Origin: Bremia lactucae
Lineage: Eukaryota > Oomycota > Peronosporomycetes > Peronosporales > Peronosporaceae
Direction: 5' to 3'
Length of the DNA: 22,293 bases
Assembly: GCF_004359215.1 (NCBI RefSeq)
Contig: NC_090614.1
Coordinates: 2,698,153 to 2,720,445 of the forward strand
Of this stretch, positions 15,268 to 22,293 are shown piece after piece. The notes under the pieces were generated by a model. That model saw nothing but the letters and a program-made list of their open reading frames with translations. It was not told where the DNA came from and searched no databases. The translations under genes and the position numbers were made by a program. Each line of letters opens with the position of its first letter. Positions within the stretch are counted from its first letter, which is position 1.

Positions 15268-15910
15268 CTTGTCTGTAGAAAGGATGCTTGTTCAGCTCCT
15301 TCATACAGTATCGATTCAATCATTCATCCAATGCTGACAAAGAAACTTGCTACCTATAACATTTCAACACCAGTACACCGAATCTATCACACATTTGAAG
15401 AGCTCTTGAAAGATACACAAGAGCTTGCATTCATTCGTGGCCATGCATTTGCAATCAAAAGCTCTACAAAAAATTTGCGATCTTACAAAATGTGCAACTT
15501 AGGAGGGACATACGAAACTGTGGTTGCTCACATGCTACACTTTGATGCTTGGCGGTAAATTGAAAGCAATTCTTTTAAATGATTTTGATGAAATGGAAAA
15601 CCAGCTGAGTTGGGGAAGTAATAACCCAATATCATTATTTAAATGGTTTGTTTCTCCTGAATGTGCTATTCTTGCAGCTACCTGCTATTCAAGGCCAATG
15701 GTTATTTTGAACTTCTTTCATACCATACACCACAGTAGCAAAACGGAAGGTGTCAATACTTTTGCATGTCAATTGTAACCACTGGTAAGCTGTTCAATCG
15801 CTCACTGGTGCAAACTAAATTCGGGTAAATGAAGTTTGGCTTTACTACTACTTCACCAGTGAGGAACGCGACTTTTGGCTAATTCAGGTCCACGACAAGC
15901 TTGAGCAATA
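15268..15910 (+). pseudogene. Broken FAR1/MULE-like frame with possible OTU-like piece
   Basis: Directly outside the family A insertion. The first frame, to 15558, contains FEELLKDTQELAFIRGHAFA, IKSS and MCNLGGTYETV. This resembles the FAR1-type zinc-binding N-terminus linked to Mutator-like transposases (F..EEL...., HG.A..I..S, C..GG.Y). After a frameshift near 15530 a second frame to 15778 holds WGSNNPISLFKWFVSPECAI followed by LAATCYSRPMVIL, which is reminiscent of an OTU-type cysteine protease C-terminus; such fusions occur in some transposase proteins. Further short pieces run to about 15910. The retroelement may have cut off the 5' end of this gene. The assignment rests on weak pattern matches. 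Confidence 0.4.
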
Positions 15911-16189
15911 AGCCCGATTTTTTTCTTCATAGATTTTTTCTTCATAGATTTTTCATTTAACATATTTGTTTTCGCGTCGTATTTATAGCAATAAATATCT
16001 TTACAGAGTCGTGGAAATAACAATTTTAGCTTGCGAATTTAGTAATATGCTCTTTTTTTAAATTATGGGAGTAATTAATTAAGTAGGAGCGGTTTATTCA
16101 AATTTAAAATAATAAATATCTGAAGATTGTCGTGGGGATATCACTTTTTTAGTTGTGGAGATATCAATATCCAATATAAATATTAAGTT
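15911..16189. other. AT-rich spacer
   Basis: Contains a tandem pair of TTTTTTCTTCATAGA at about 15918-15951 and two AATAAATATCT copies near 15990 and 16109. No gene recognised. Confidence 0.5.
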
Positions 16190-16440
16190 TCTCTATCTAC
16201 AACTGAATTTATTGCATTAGTGACAAACTATGTATGGCGCCTACTTGCGCACCTCACAATCGTGTCTTATGACGATTGGCGGGGTTGATTCAAACTTGGT
16301 TCAACCAATCAATATATTATTATCGTGTTGCTTCAATATTACCAAATTTGGTAAATACGGGGAATCTTAAGCATGAAATAAATTAATGACAACAGTTTTA
16401 TACTTTTAAATTACTTCCTCTCATAGGCTCCTTTTATAGT
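16190..16440 (+). repeat. LTR-B fragment
   Basis: Shares CTATCTACAACTGAATTTATT, ATGTATGGCGCCT, CACAATCGTGTCTTATGACGATTGGCGGG, TTCAACCAATCAATA and CAATATTACCAAATTTGGTAA with the minus copy at 20590-20850 and with the split copy at 2505-3340. This copy keeps the junction that the reverse-transcriptase piece interrupts in the split copy. AATCGT/ACGATT form a short hairpin in it. No gag or primer-binding site follows, so it is a solo or fragmented LTR. Confidence 0.6.
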
Positions 16441-16599
16441 TGAAAATATTTATGTATGGACACTCGGTTACCCTCCCCCTAATAATCACAATAGCGACTG
16501 ACGTAAAGTGATAGATAGATACGATTATGTCTTTTCCTGTAAATTTTTGCATAATTGTTTTTTTATTTCAGATCCCATTTTATCGCAGTATTGGTTTTG

Positions 16600-16821
16600 T
16601 TAAAAACTCAATTCGTTTGCGCACGTGCGCCAACCCAGCGAGGTCGCAAAGCTGGCAGCTGCACAGACCAGTGCACATGCTGGTAGCTGGGAACGAGGCT
16701 TTGAGCTGTCATGCGAAGGTGGATCACCGCGCCAGCGAGCCAGATACCTCGTTCGCTGTCCCTTCCCATCACGGTGGTTTGGCGCTCCAGTGTACATGGC
16801 CGCAGTTCTCGAATAATGCAA
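16600..16821 (-). pseudogene. Isolated chromodomain remnant
   Basis: Reads NHRDGKGQRTRYLARWRGDP then PSHDSSKPRSQL. These match the gypsy integrase chromodomain end of the type 'NHRDVNGVRTSYLVRWRGYP', with Gly-Asp for Gly-Tyr and SSKP for SWEP. No integrase core precedes it and the sequence after RSQL is unrelated. It is close in sequence to the chromodomain of family C (17930-17990), so probably a truncated relative. Confidence 0.78.
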
Positions 16822-16874
16822 ACATTCCAGTCGGCGTTAAAGCGTTTACTGTAGGGAATGCGTCACTTCCTTCT

Positions 16875-16995
16875 CCAATTTGAGGTGACTGGTATATACC
16901 ACCTGCTACTCTCATTACAGGTGACGGTGATAAGTCACATGCTACTCCATTGTAGGTGACTGGCACAAGTTAGCGTCATCACCTAACTCAAAGGC
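16875..16995. repeat. Imperfect tandem repeats, about 37 bp, three units
   Basis: Units start AGGTGACTGGTATATACCACCTGC, AGGTGACGGTGATAAGTCACATGC and AGGTGACTGGCACAAGTTAGCGTC at about 16884, 16920 and 16955. The first two continue with TACTC.CATT. Each unit begins with AGGTGAC. They lie just upstream of repeat block X. Confidence 0.6.
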
Positions 16996-17053
16996 TACTG
17001 TCAAGGCCTCCGCTTAGCCCAAGACCGCGTCCGTTAAACCTACGGATTTTTAC

Positions 17054-17290
17054 GTGACAATGAAAGAGGTGAAGACGAGATTGTTTGACTGGACGGATCT
17101 TCTTGGTGGGGAGTCATCTTGTGATGAATCCGTGGGCGATGATAACTCTGGCGATGTCAGAATGCATCATCAGGAACGAAGTGATCGTGAATGTAACTTC
17201 GACCTGGTGGGGTTAGTATGCATCACCAGGAATGGAGTGATTTTAAGGTAACTCCAAGAGTAATGATAGGGTAAGGGAGAGGGACCGCAA
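17054..17290 (+). repeat. Repeat block X, copy 2 (coding-like remnant)
   Basis: Open from GTG/ATG near 17054; acidic, with DDNSGDVRMHHQERSD, then CITRNGVILR. Matches the minus-strand block at 1786-2025 around NSGDV-MHHQ. The sequence CTGG..GATG.ATCACCAGGAA is repeated internally. Confidence 0.5.
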
Positions 17291-17299
17291 CGATTTGCA

Positions 17300-17504
17300 G
17301 TTTGCTGCTTTGCACATTCGCACAAATGCCTTTCAATCTTAGAGCAAAGGCGCTTGCATGTGTACCATCAACGCCTTTTTCGGTATCGATGAAGAATTCC
17401 GTCTCGTCCACATCAGACTCGTGAAGTCTGGATGAGTATAAAACCGGAATTTGGTAGCGATCGGTAGCCATACCACACCAACAGTCAAGTTGGAAGGCAA
17501 CCAA
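17300..17504 (-). repeat. Repeat block Y, copy 2 (coding-like remnant)
   Basis: Reads SSRLHESDVDETEFFIDTEK then DGTHASAFALRLKGICANVQ on the minus strand. It shares the DETEFFIDT block with 1600-1725 on the same strand. The frame extends to 17223, where it meets block X. Function unknown. Confidence 0.6.
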
Positions 17505-17639
17505 GGCTTCTTTTAGGGTCGCGACACCTGGCTTGACAAAATGGATACTTTCGCTAACCGGTTCGAAAAACTGACCGTAGTTTATTATCTACAAGCTGAA
17601 CTGTTTGGCTAGAGACAGAGTTTCCTTGCCTCTAATCGG

Positions 17640-19190
17640 GGGGGGGGCTCATGTCCATGCTGTTTTAAGGGTTTAGGTCATGCCTCTAAAAAAGCATATT
17701 TTCTTAAAGATCCTCATCGGAGATGCTCATATCTTGTAAGATGCGCGAAAGGAATGAGAACCTCCAATTCTTTAACGATCGCGGGGAGCGCTCGTTATCC
17801 GATGTACCCTCTGTTGGGGAGGATGAGTCTCGTCGTACTGTCGAACGAGACCCGAAATGTCCATTTTTTATCAGCTGGGAATGAGGTTCGGCTATCTGGC
17901 GAGGGTGGATACCCTCGTCAACGAACGAGATAACTCGTTTGGACCCCCTTCACCTCGCAGTGGTTCAAGAAGCGTTTAATTAGGAAACGCTTCTCTCCAC
18001 TCGAACCCGTCAATAAATGTGGAGGAGGGGAAAAATTCGAGTTTGCCTTATCCGCCGAACCCAAGTCGACATCGTAATTTGGATCATGTTTTTCGTTATT
18101 TACGAGAGGACGTTTATCAGGAAGGATCTCGGCGTCGCGAGTTAGCAATGACAACCGACGGTGTTTCTCGCCAGCAGCTGATAAATTGAACGCAAGTTGC
18201 ACCTGCGAATGATGGACACGCAGACCCTTCAAAACGAGCTGGTTTTAGCTCTCATCCTTGGGGGAAAGGATTAAACGTCTGGTTCAGGAGAGCCAAACTC
18301 AAGCCCCGAGACTGTCATGCTTTGTCTCAGGACCATCAGTCTTTGGCTCGGACGTATCAGCCTTTGGTGGATGCTTTAGACTATGCTGGTTTAGAACGGA
18401 ACCGGAAAAAGCTTCGTACAAATTGTACGGGCGGAGACGCCCGACATAAAACATAGGACGCGTACACATCTTACGAGGCTGCTTGATCGTGTTCGCGCCT
18501 TGGCGGTGCAGTAAACGAAACGAGTCGATATATTTTGCGCAGTAATTTATCACTGCCCACATTCGTGACTACGTGTTCTGGCAGGCTTACCATACTAGAT
18601 CAGTAACATCAAATGAAAGAATATTTGCTCTTTCATTTTTGTCAGAGTTCCGTTTCTGTCGTCCATCACATCAGCGATGGTATCTTGTATGAAACGGGCT
18701 GCTGCATCACTAGCCAGCAGTAATTATCCTGCTGACTCGGTTTTCTTTTATCTACTGAAGCGCACTGGGAAGATGTCGTTCTCCTCTTTAGTGAGAGCAT
18801 AATTGGTTTCGATGATATTACTGTTATCGATGCTGAGTCTTTCAGCATCGTTATCACCTTATCGCTATCACTGAGTTTGCTCACTTCGATGTTGATGAAT
18901 AACATTGATATCCTTCGCATTGATTGTTGATTCAATGCGTGATGAGTAACAGCTAGAATGTTCCTTGCTTGAGCGAGTCCCCCCCCTACTATGAGTCACA
19001 CTTAATTAAGGTGGGTATACGTGAGTGGCTTATACCATCCACGGAAAAAGATGCAATCAACATGCATTACGTAGTCTACTTAACTTCCTAACAGCCATTT
19101 GGACTATCTTGTACTTGTCTTTTGCTTTGTAGAAGCATGCACTGATTTGTAGATGGCAAATTTTACTATCGGCAATATCTTGCCACCAAA
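17640..19190 (-). mobile_element. Decayed Ty3/gypsy element, family C copy 2 (3' part)
   Basis: Minus-strand counterpart of 1-1435. From about 19190 (GTGCATGCTTCTACAAAGCA, integrase core end, at 19130) it passes through the serine-rich linker at 18990-18940 and the acidic stretch of 18935-18666 (SKLSDSDKVITMLKDS; KLSNSNNPIAGFDND in copy 1) to the chromodomain, and ends at the AGAGGCAAGG tract near 17625. About 80 bases near 19040-19120 (between GCATGCTTCTACAAAGCA and the linker) differ from copy 1. Poly-C (18979-18986) and poly-G (17638-17647) runs sit near linker and end. Confidence 0.8.
17820..18562 (-). pseudogene. Integrase C-terminus and chromodomain (family C copy 2)
   Basis: 18562-18299 gives the integrase C-terminal barrel, including AKYIDSFRLLHRQGANTIKQ then PRKMCTRPMFYVGRLRPYNL, the well-conserved 'FYVGRLRPY' end in oomycete gypsy elements. 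A Pro-rich linker follows. 18232-17918 contains DLGSADKANSNFSPPPHLLT then SSGEKRFLIKRFLNHCEVKG and TSYLVR, where the chromodomain core begins. The frame then breaks before the RGYP equivalent, and the 'VPGL...YDET' tail is visible only out of frame at about 17850. Inactive through frameshifts but better preserved than copy 1. Confidence 0.85.
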
Positions 19191-19421
19191 TTTATACTTG
19201 GTAGCTGCCACATATGTACCCATAATAAATGGGAATTTAGTGATCAATTATTTAAAATAGAAGAAAACGAGATAATACCCATAAGTAAAAGTACCACAAC
19301 AACGGTTGACTATTCAAAGTGTGCTTCGTTTCAACCCCCAATAGACTGTTGACACCGAGTGGCAACATTCGCTTCATTTCCTTTTTGAGCTTGGAATATA
19401 AACAGCTAACCGTTTAGTTGT
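19191..19421. other. Spacer, nothing recognised
   Basis: AT-rich between the family C copy and the decayed coding region; a GGAATATAAAC TATA-like stretch at about 19393 could belong to a promoter of the next frame. Confidence 0.4.
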
Positions 19422-20583
19422 GTGTTTGCATTCCTTTGTCCGATAACAATTAAGCGTGAGTCACCGACTCTTAGCTCCTTCCTCAACAATGAGAAGATGA
19501 TGGAATCTGAAATTCACTTTCCATCGGAGGATGAGGGAGATCATTGTGTGGACGAATCTCGTCGGGCCCCAAATTCGTTCCCAGAACTTGGTGCCGCAGA
19601 TGCTTTAGCAGCATTGCGCAGGACACTGGGCCGTGAGGCCGATATAATTACGAACCCGCTCGATGAAGAGCAAGAGCAAGCAATCCTCAGAGAGAATTAC
19701 GCTCGTCGTCAAGCTGCAGTCCATGCAAAAGGAAAAGCTCACAGTGAATCGACTCACTCCTCTTAGTGCGGGAAAACGCCTTCAAGAGGTTACGCGCCGC
19801 AGCTTAATCATCTAAATCTCGGGTCCGAGGTGAAGACGCCGTTAAAGCTCGCTGCTCGCGACGCTCTTCATTGCGATAACTTATGCCAAAGGTTATGACG
19901 CGATGTCAGTATTTGACGCATTTGCGTGAACAAACACGTGGGGCCTCGGTGACCTAAATGAGGGATATACGGATCGTTTTGTTTCTCAACGATAACAAAG
20001 CGGAAACGATGCTTCGTTTGAGAATCGAATTCATCGAGCCCGTCGCCTCCAAACTGCTGGACTTTAGGAGAGTCTGCGAATGAGGCTGATGTTCGTTCGG
20101 AACGGAAGTTTCATTTTAATTTCGCAAAGCTTAGGCCAAAGGCTAGTTACGTCCGGCGTATTTACGCCAACGCAACCAGAATCGAAGCCGCACTGTAGCT
20201 AGAGGTTCATTTATTTCCAATTCTATTGGTGGGAAGCGGTGTTTGATGCAAGTTGACCCTGAACGCGGCGCTCTAAAACGTCAATGGCGTACGGGCGATT
20301 TTGCCGGAGGGGTGTCTCAAATTCTCCAAAGAGGGGTTCAACAAATACAAGGTTCTATTATTATTGTACTCGTCTCCGAGAAATCCGAAGACGAAGTCCA
20401 TAAGTACGGACCGTCAACACTCTACCTGAATGGGCAGAGGTTGTAACGGAGCACGGGACAAACCTCTGGGCTTCACCCATTGACAAATTTCGCAAGCACG
20501 TAAACGAATTTATACCAGCGTGGCCAGTCGAAGTCGCGTGTAATAGGGTGTCCCGTTACAAAGAATTATTTCCTATAAAATAA
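19422..20583 (+). pseudogene. Decayed unrecognised coding region
   Basis: The first piece, open to TAG 19764-19766, is acidic then helical: MMESEIHFPSEDEGDHCVDE from ATG 19496, FPELGAADALAALRRTLGRE and EEQEQAILRENYARRQAA. 19767-20240 is broken in all frames but keeps short coding-like runs (LKLAARDALHCDNLCQRL, FIEPVASKLLDFRRVCE, YVRRIYANATRIEAA). The last part is in a new frame: NTRFYYYCTRLREIRRRSP, TAA at 20401, then TLPEWAEVVTEHGTNLWASP, KHVNEFIPAWPVEVACNRVS and RYKELFPIK ending at TAA 20581-20583. The Trp-rich end is clearly protein-like. I do not recognise the family; a repeat-associated ORF or a dead host gene are both possible. Confidence 0.5.
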
Positions 20584-21024
20584 TTAATAAATATTATTTC
20601 CTACGAGAGAAAATAAACAAAGAAGTACAAAATTATTATCCTTGTTAATTTTACTTTAATAGTTCCAATATTACCAAATTGGGTAATATTGATGCAACAA
20701 GACATTAGCTCTATTGATTGGTTGATTCAAGTCTAAAATCAATCCCGCCAATCGTTAAAAGACACGATTGTGCGGTGCGAAGGAGGCGCCATTACTAATA
20801 AGTTTTTGATATAATAAGTTCAGTAGTAGATAGAAGATCGTTACGTAGGAAACTAAACATATAAATACCGATTTACTTTTCTCTATTATAAAGCCTTAGC
20901 CTAGTCCTTCAAGCAAAAGACCCTTAGCTTTCTTTAAAACATTCCTATGTACCTTCGTGTACGCGAAGTTTCGAGGCACTTAACCTGCATAGTGTAAGAT
21001 TAACTAGTACTGAACAGTACTAGT
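20570..21024 (-). repeat. LTR-B, minus-strand copy at the end of family B copy 2
   Basis: The longest continuous LTR-B in the window. On the minus strand it runs from the ACTAGTACTGAACAGTACTAGT palindrome (21003-21024) through GTGCCTCGAAACTTCGCGTAC, AATGGCGCCTCCTTCGC, GATTGGCGGGATTGATT, AATCAACCAATCAATA and CAATATTACCCAATTTGGTAA to TAGGAAATAATATTTATT near 20590. It follows truncated integrase sequence, as expected for a 3' LTR, although typical TG..CA ends and a polypurine tract are not evident. Confidence 0.6.
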
Positions 21025-21236
21025 GAAGGGTTCCCCGTTACATCGTGGCTTATCGTGAGATAGTAAGTTATCACACCTTCACGATGCCCGCTTATTGGTG
21101 CATCGTGGCACCATAAATGATGCGTGAACGCGAAATCATTGTGGTGGGGTGATGCGTCGCCAGCAATCGCTTTGAAATACAGTAAACCATTGATTGTTGT
21201 GTATGGATCCGTTGAGAAGAGATACAACTTTGACAA
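21000..21236 (-). pseudogene. Integrase zinc-binding domain (family B copy 2)
   Basis: Reads TINGLLYFKAIAGDAS, a few altered residues, then CHDAPISGHREGVITYYLTI and SHDV. This matches the gypsy integrase H2C2 region ('GLLYF....DDL...I..E.HDAP..GH.G..KTY..V...FYW'). The two His of the motif (in HDAP and GHR) are present; the two Cys would follow after the point where it breaks into LTR-B. An integrase truncated before its catalytic core. Confidence 0.82.
21003..21024. repeat. Perfect 10-bp-arm palindrome at the LTR-B edge
   Basis: ACTAGTACTG AA CAGTACTAGT. A degenerate version (CTAGTACTAATAACAGTAC) starts the split copy at 2506, so it marks a conserved boundary. Confidence 0.75.
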
Positions 21237-21373
21237 TCCTTATAAGGATTGTTGTGGTTAATTTCCAAGGATTGTTGATGTTAATTTCTAAAGTAATACA
21301 TCAACCATTTTAAGAGCCTTATCTTCGTGATAAGCTCAACTGACGTCTTCAAGTTATGCTGACGACGAAACAC

Positions 21374-21640
21374 TTATCGTTGCAACATTAGGTTCAGGCT
21401 CACTGTTGATTTGCAAAGCCGGCTTAAAATCGGGCCGGCGCGAAAGGGCATCAGCGATGACATAAAGTCGTCTTGGGTTGTATCCACAAAGAAGTTATAT
21501 TTTGCGAAGAAAAGCAACAGTTTCGCAATTCTTTGCGAGAGGTGTGTACTTCTTCCGAAAATCCGGCCCCTCCTGCGTTGCACGATGAGCGTACTTGCCC
21601 CATGATAGTATCCCAAAATATCGTGACGCTGCCACCTATG
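21374..21640 (-). pseudogene. RNase H C-terminal remnant (family B copy 2)
   Basis: LSQRIAKLLLFFAKYNFFVD at about 21540 (in other gypsy elements 'LSQRMARWLSFFAEYNF.VKYKPG') and, after a frameshift, VIADALSRRPDF at about 21425-21460, the invariant end of gypsy RNase H. Upstream sequence to 21740 is open in two frames but is not recognisable as polymerase. Confidence 0.82.
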
Positions 21641-21745
21641 GTAACATTCTCTTGCTGGAACGTCACAAGGGTTCGGTACCTCCACAAGCAGAAAATGCAA
21701 ATGCTGCTCAGGATGAACCACATGCAATCCCAAACTTCAATATAT

Positions 21746-22180
21746 TCATCCGCTTCGTCTGGGTGTACCCGGATTAAATTGTCCTTGACTACAGTAGATT
21801 ATTCCGGTTGGCTCGTAATTTCTGAGCCAAGGTAAACCTAAGATGACATCAAATTTGTCATCCAAATCCAGTACGATAAAATTATCATCATACTGTAAAT
21901 CTCTTAACGTGTAGTGAAATTTCACTACGCTCATAACTGTTATCGATGCGCCTGTCGCTAGACGCACCGTCATCCTCGTTCGAGGGATGTCACGCTTAAC
22001 ATATTTGAGCCTACGACCCTCTAGTGACTGGCGACGAGTTAAGTTATTCGATGCTCCGCAGTCCACTAGGGCTCTAAGTGACAAATCATTTGTCACTTTT
22101 AACTTCAAGGTGATGAGGGATACCTCATCACCAGGTGCAGAGACACATAATGATTGTGTGTCTGGAGCAACTTTAGTCAA
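21746..22180 (-). pseudogene. Aspartic protease (family B copy 2)
   Basis: 144-codon frame with FANLLTKVAPDTQSLCV just upstream in the same frame. Inside are LRALVDCGASNNLTRRQSLE (active-site DCGA), the flap region MTVRLATGASITV, DLQYDDNFIVLDLDDKFDVI and LGLPWLRNYEP. Unlike copy 1 the domain is open from end to end, including the ILG-PWL part that is interrupted by a stop there. After YEP it departs from the expected sequence, with a non-homologous tail to 21746. The upstream boundary near 22240 has a frameshift relative to gag. Confidence 0.85.
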
Positions 22181-22293
22181 GAGATTTGCAAATTCTCTTG
22201 AGGTTGCTGGATCAGTAGGGCGTTGCGCCCCTACTGACCCCGACCGTTTTTTGGCGGTCCGCCTCGCTGTTGCGATTTCGCAACAACGTCGGA
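22181..22293 (-). pseudogene. gag: gag C-terminus (family B copy 2), cut by window edge
   Basis: SDVVAKSQQRGGPPKNGRG at 22293-22240 matches 6845-6900 (SDVVAK-EQRGGPPKNGR, out of the main frame there). A frameshift near 22235 joins it to PTDPATSREFANLLTK. The shared frameshift region at the same place in both copies may mean a programmed or ancestral change. Confidence 0.6.

Larger units (their letters stand above)
11765..15270 (-). mobile_element. Ty3/gypsy element, family A copy 2, with both LTRs and target duplication
   Basis: Read on the minus strand: 5' LTR 15266-14735, primer-binding site, gag 14678-13640, rearranged interior, chromodomain, polypurine tract, 3' LTR 12076-11769. Both outer flanks are CCTT (11765-11768 and 15267-15270), consistent with a 4-bp target-site duplication from one insertion. 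The interior is only about 2.7 kb; the polymerase, RNase H and integrase core are absent and a protease piece lies inverted. The two LTRs differ by roughly 10 percent in the parts that align and the 3' LTR has a large deletion, so the insertion is old. Confidence 0.85.
21000..22293 (-). mobile_element. Decayed Ty3/gypsy element, family B copy 2
   Basis: Minus-strand element in order: gag C-terminus, protease, remnant of RNase H end, integrase zinc-binding region, LTR-B. The right edge is cut by the window. Most of the polymerase is missing: protease ends near 21800 and the RNase H end is already at 21530. A palindrome ACAATCCTTATAAGGATTGT (21233-21252) and a tandem pair AAGGATTGTTG.GGTTAATTTC (21245-21289) lie between RNase H and integrase. 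Confidence 0.85.

Noticed and set aside
16527..16883. 118-codon plus-strand frame
   Set aside because: Antisense of the chromodomain remnant on the minus strand, which has recognisable motifs.
20442..20560. TGTAACGG...CCGTTACA ends, 119 bp, resembling a tiny solo LTR
   Set aside because: A single protein-like frame (TLPEWAEVV...RYKELFPIK) runs straight through both ends, so the inverted ends are better explained as chance within coding sequence.
21374..21835. Overlapping plus-strand frames at 21411-21835
   Set aside because: Antisense of the RNase H and protease-flank region of the minus-strand element; no recognisable motifs.
1..22293. CRISPR arrays, tRNA or rRNA genes, bacterial-type operons
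   Set aside because: No regularly spaced repeats, no cloverleaf or rRNA sequence recognised; gene content is eukaryotic.

Overview
The window looks like a transposon-rich, gene-sparse stretch of an oomycete nuclear genome (Peronosporales type, such as a Phytophthora or downy mildew). Three things suggest this: a complete Crinkler (CRN) host-targeted effector gene, several families of chromodomain Ty3/gypsy retroelements whose integrase-to-chromodomain tails resemble oomycete ones, and AT-rich spacers between decayed elements. Only two reading frames look intact and selected: the CRN gene (3713-4966, minus) and a lactonase-type seven-bladed beta-propeller enzyme (10235-11317, minus). Almost all the rest is retroelement debris with stops and frameshifts.

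Layout. 1-1435: plus-strand tail of a gypsy element ('family C': integrase core, linker, chromodomain), cut by the window edge. 1492-2025: two repeat blocks (Y and X) that recur at 17054-17504. 2505-3340: an LTR-like repeat ('LTR-B') split by a reverse-transcriptase fragment. 3713-4966: CRN gene. 5115-7344: LTR-B remnant containing a double fold-back element, then primer-binding site, gag and protease of 'family B'; it ends at a 100-N gap. 7466-7990: a mitochondrial nad4-like fragment next to that gap. 8300-8581: possible LTR of another family, then a second 100-N gap. 8682-9482: 5' end (gag start, primer-binding site, LTR) of a minus-strand 'family A' element. 10235-11317: lactonase. 11765-15270: a family A element with both LTRs, a 4-bp CCTT target duplication, polypurine tract and primer-binding site; its interior is scrambled and holds an inverted protease piece. 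15268-15910: a broken frame with FAR1-like and possible OTU-like pieces, next to the family A insertion. 16190-16440: another LTR-B piece. 16600-16821: isolated chromodomain. 16875-16995: short tandem repeats. 17640-19190: minus-strand second copy of family C. 19422-20583: decayed unrecognised coding region. 20570-22293: minus-strand family B copy (gag end, protease, RNase H end, integrase zinc-binding region, LTR-B).

How it fits together. No operon or pathway is present. The window is a nest of related retroelement copies in opposite orientations (C plus/C minus, B plus/B minus, A minus/A minus), a setting favourable to ectopic recombination. The CRN gene lies between two same-direction copies of one LTR-B segment, as expected for an effector in a fast-evolving repeat-rich compartment. 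Family letters A, B and C are labels of mine, not published names. Homology statements come from reading motifs by eye; no database search was run.
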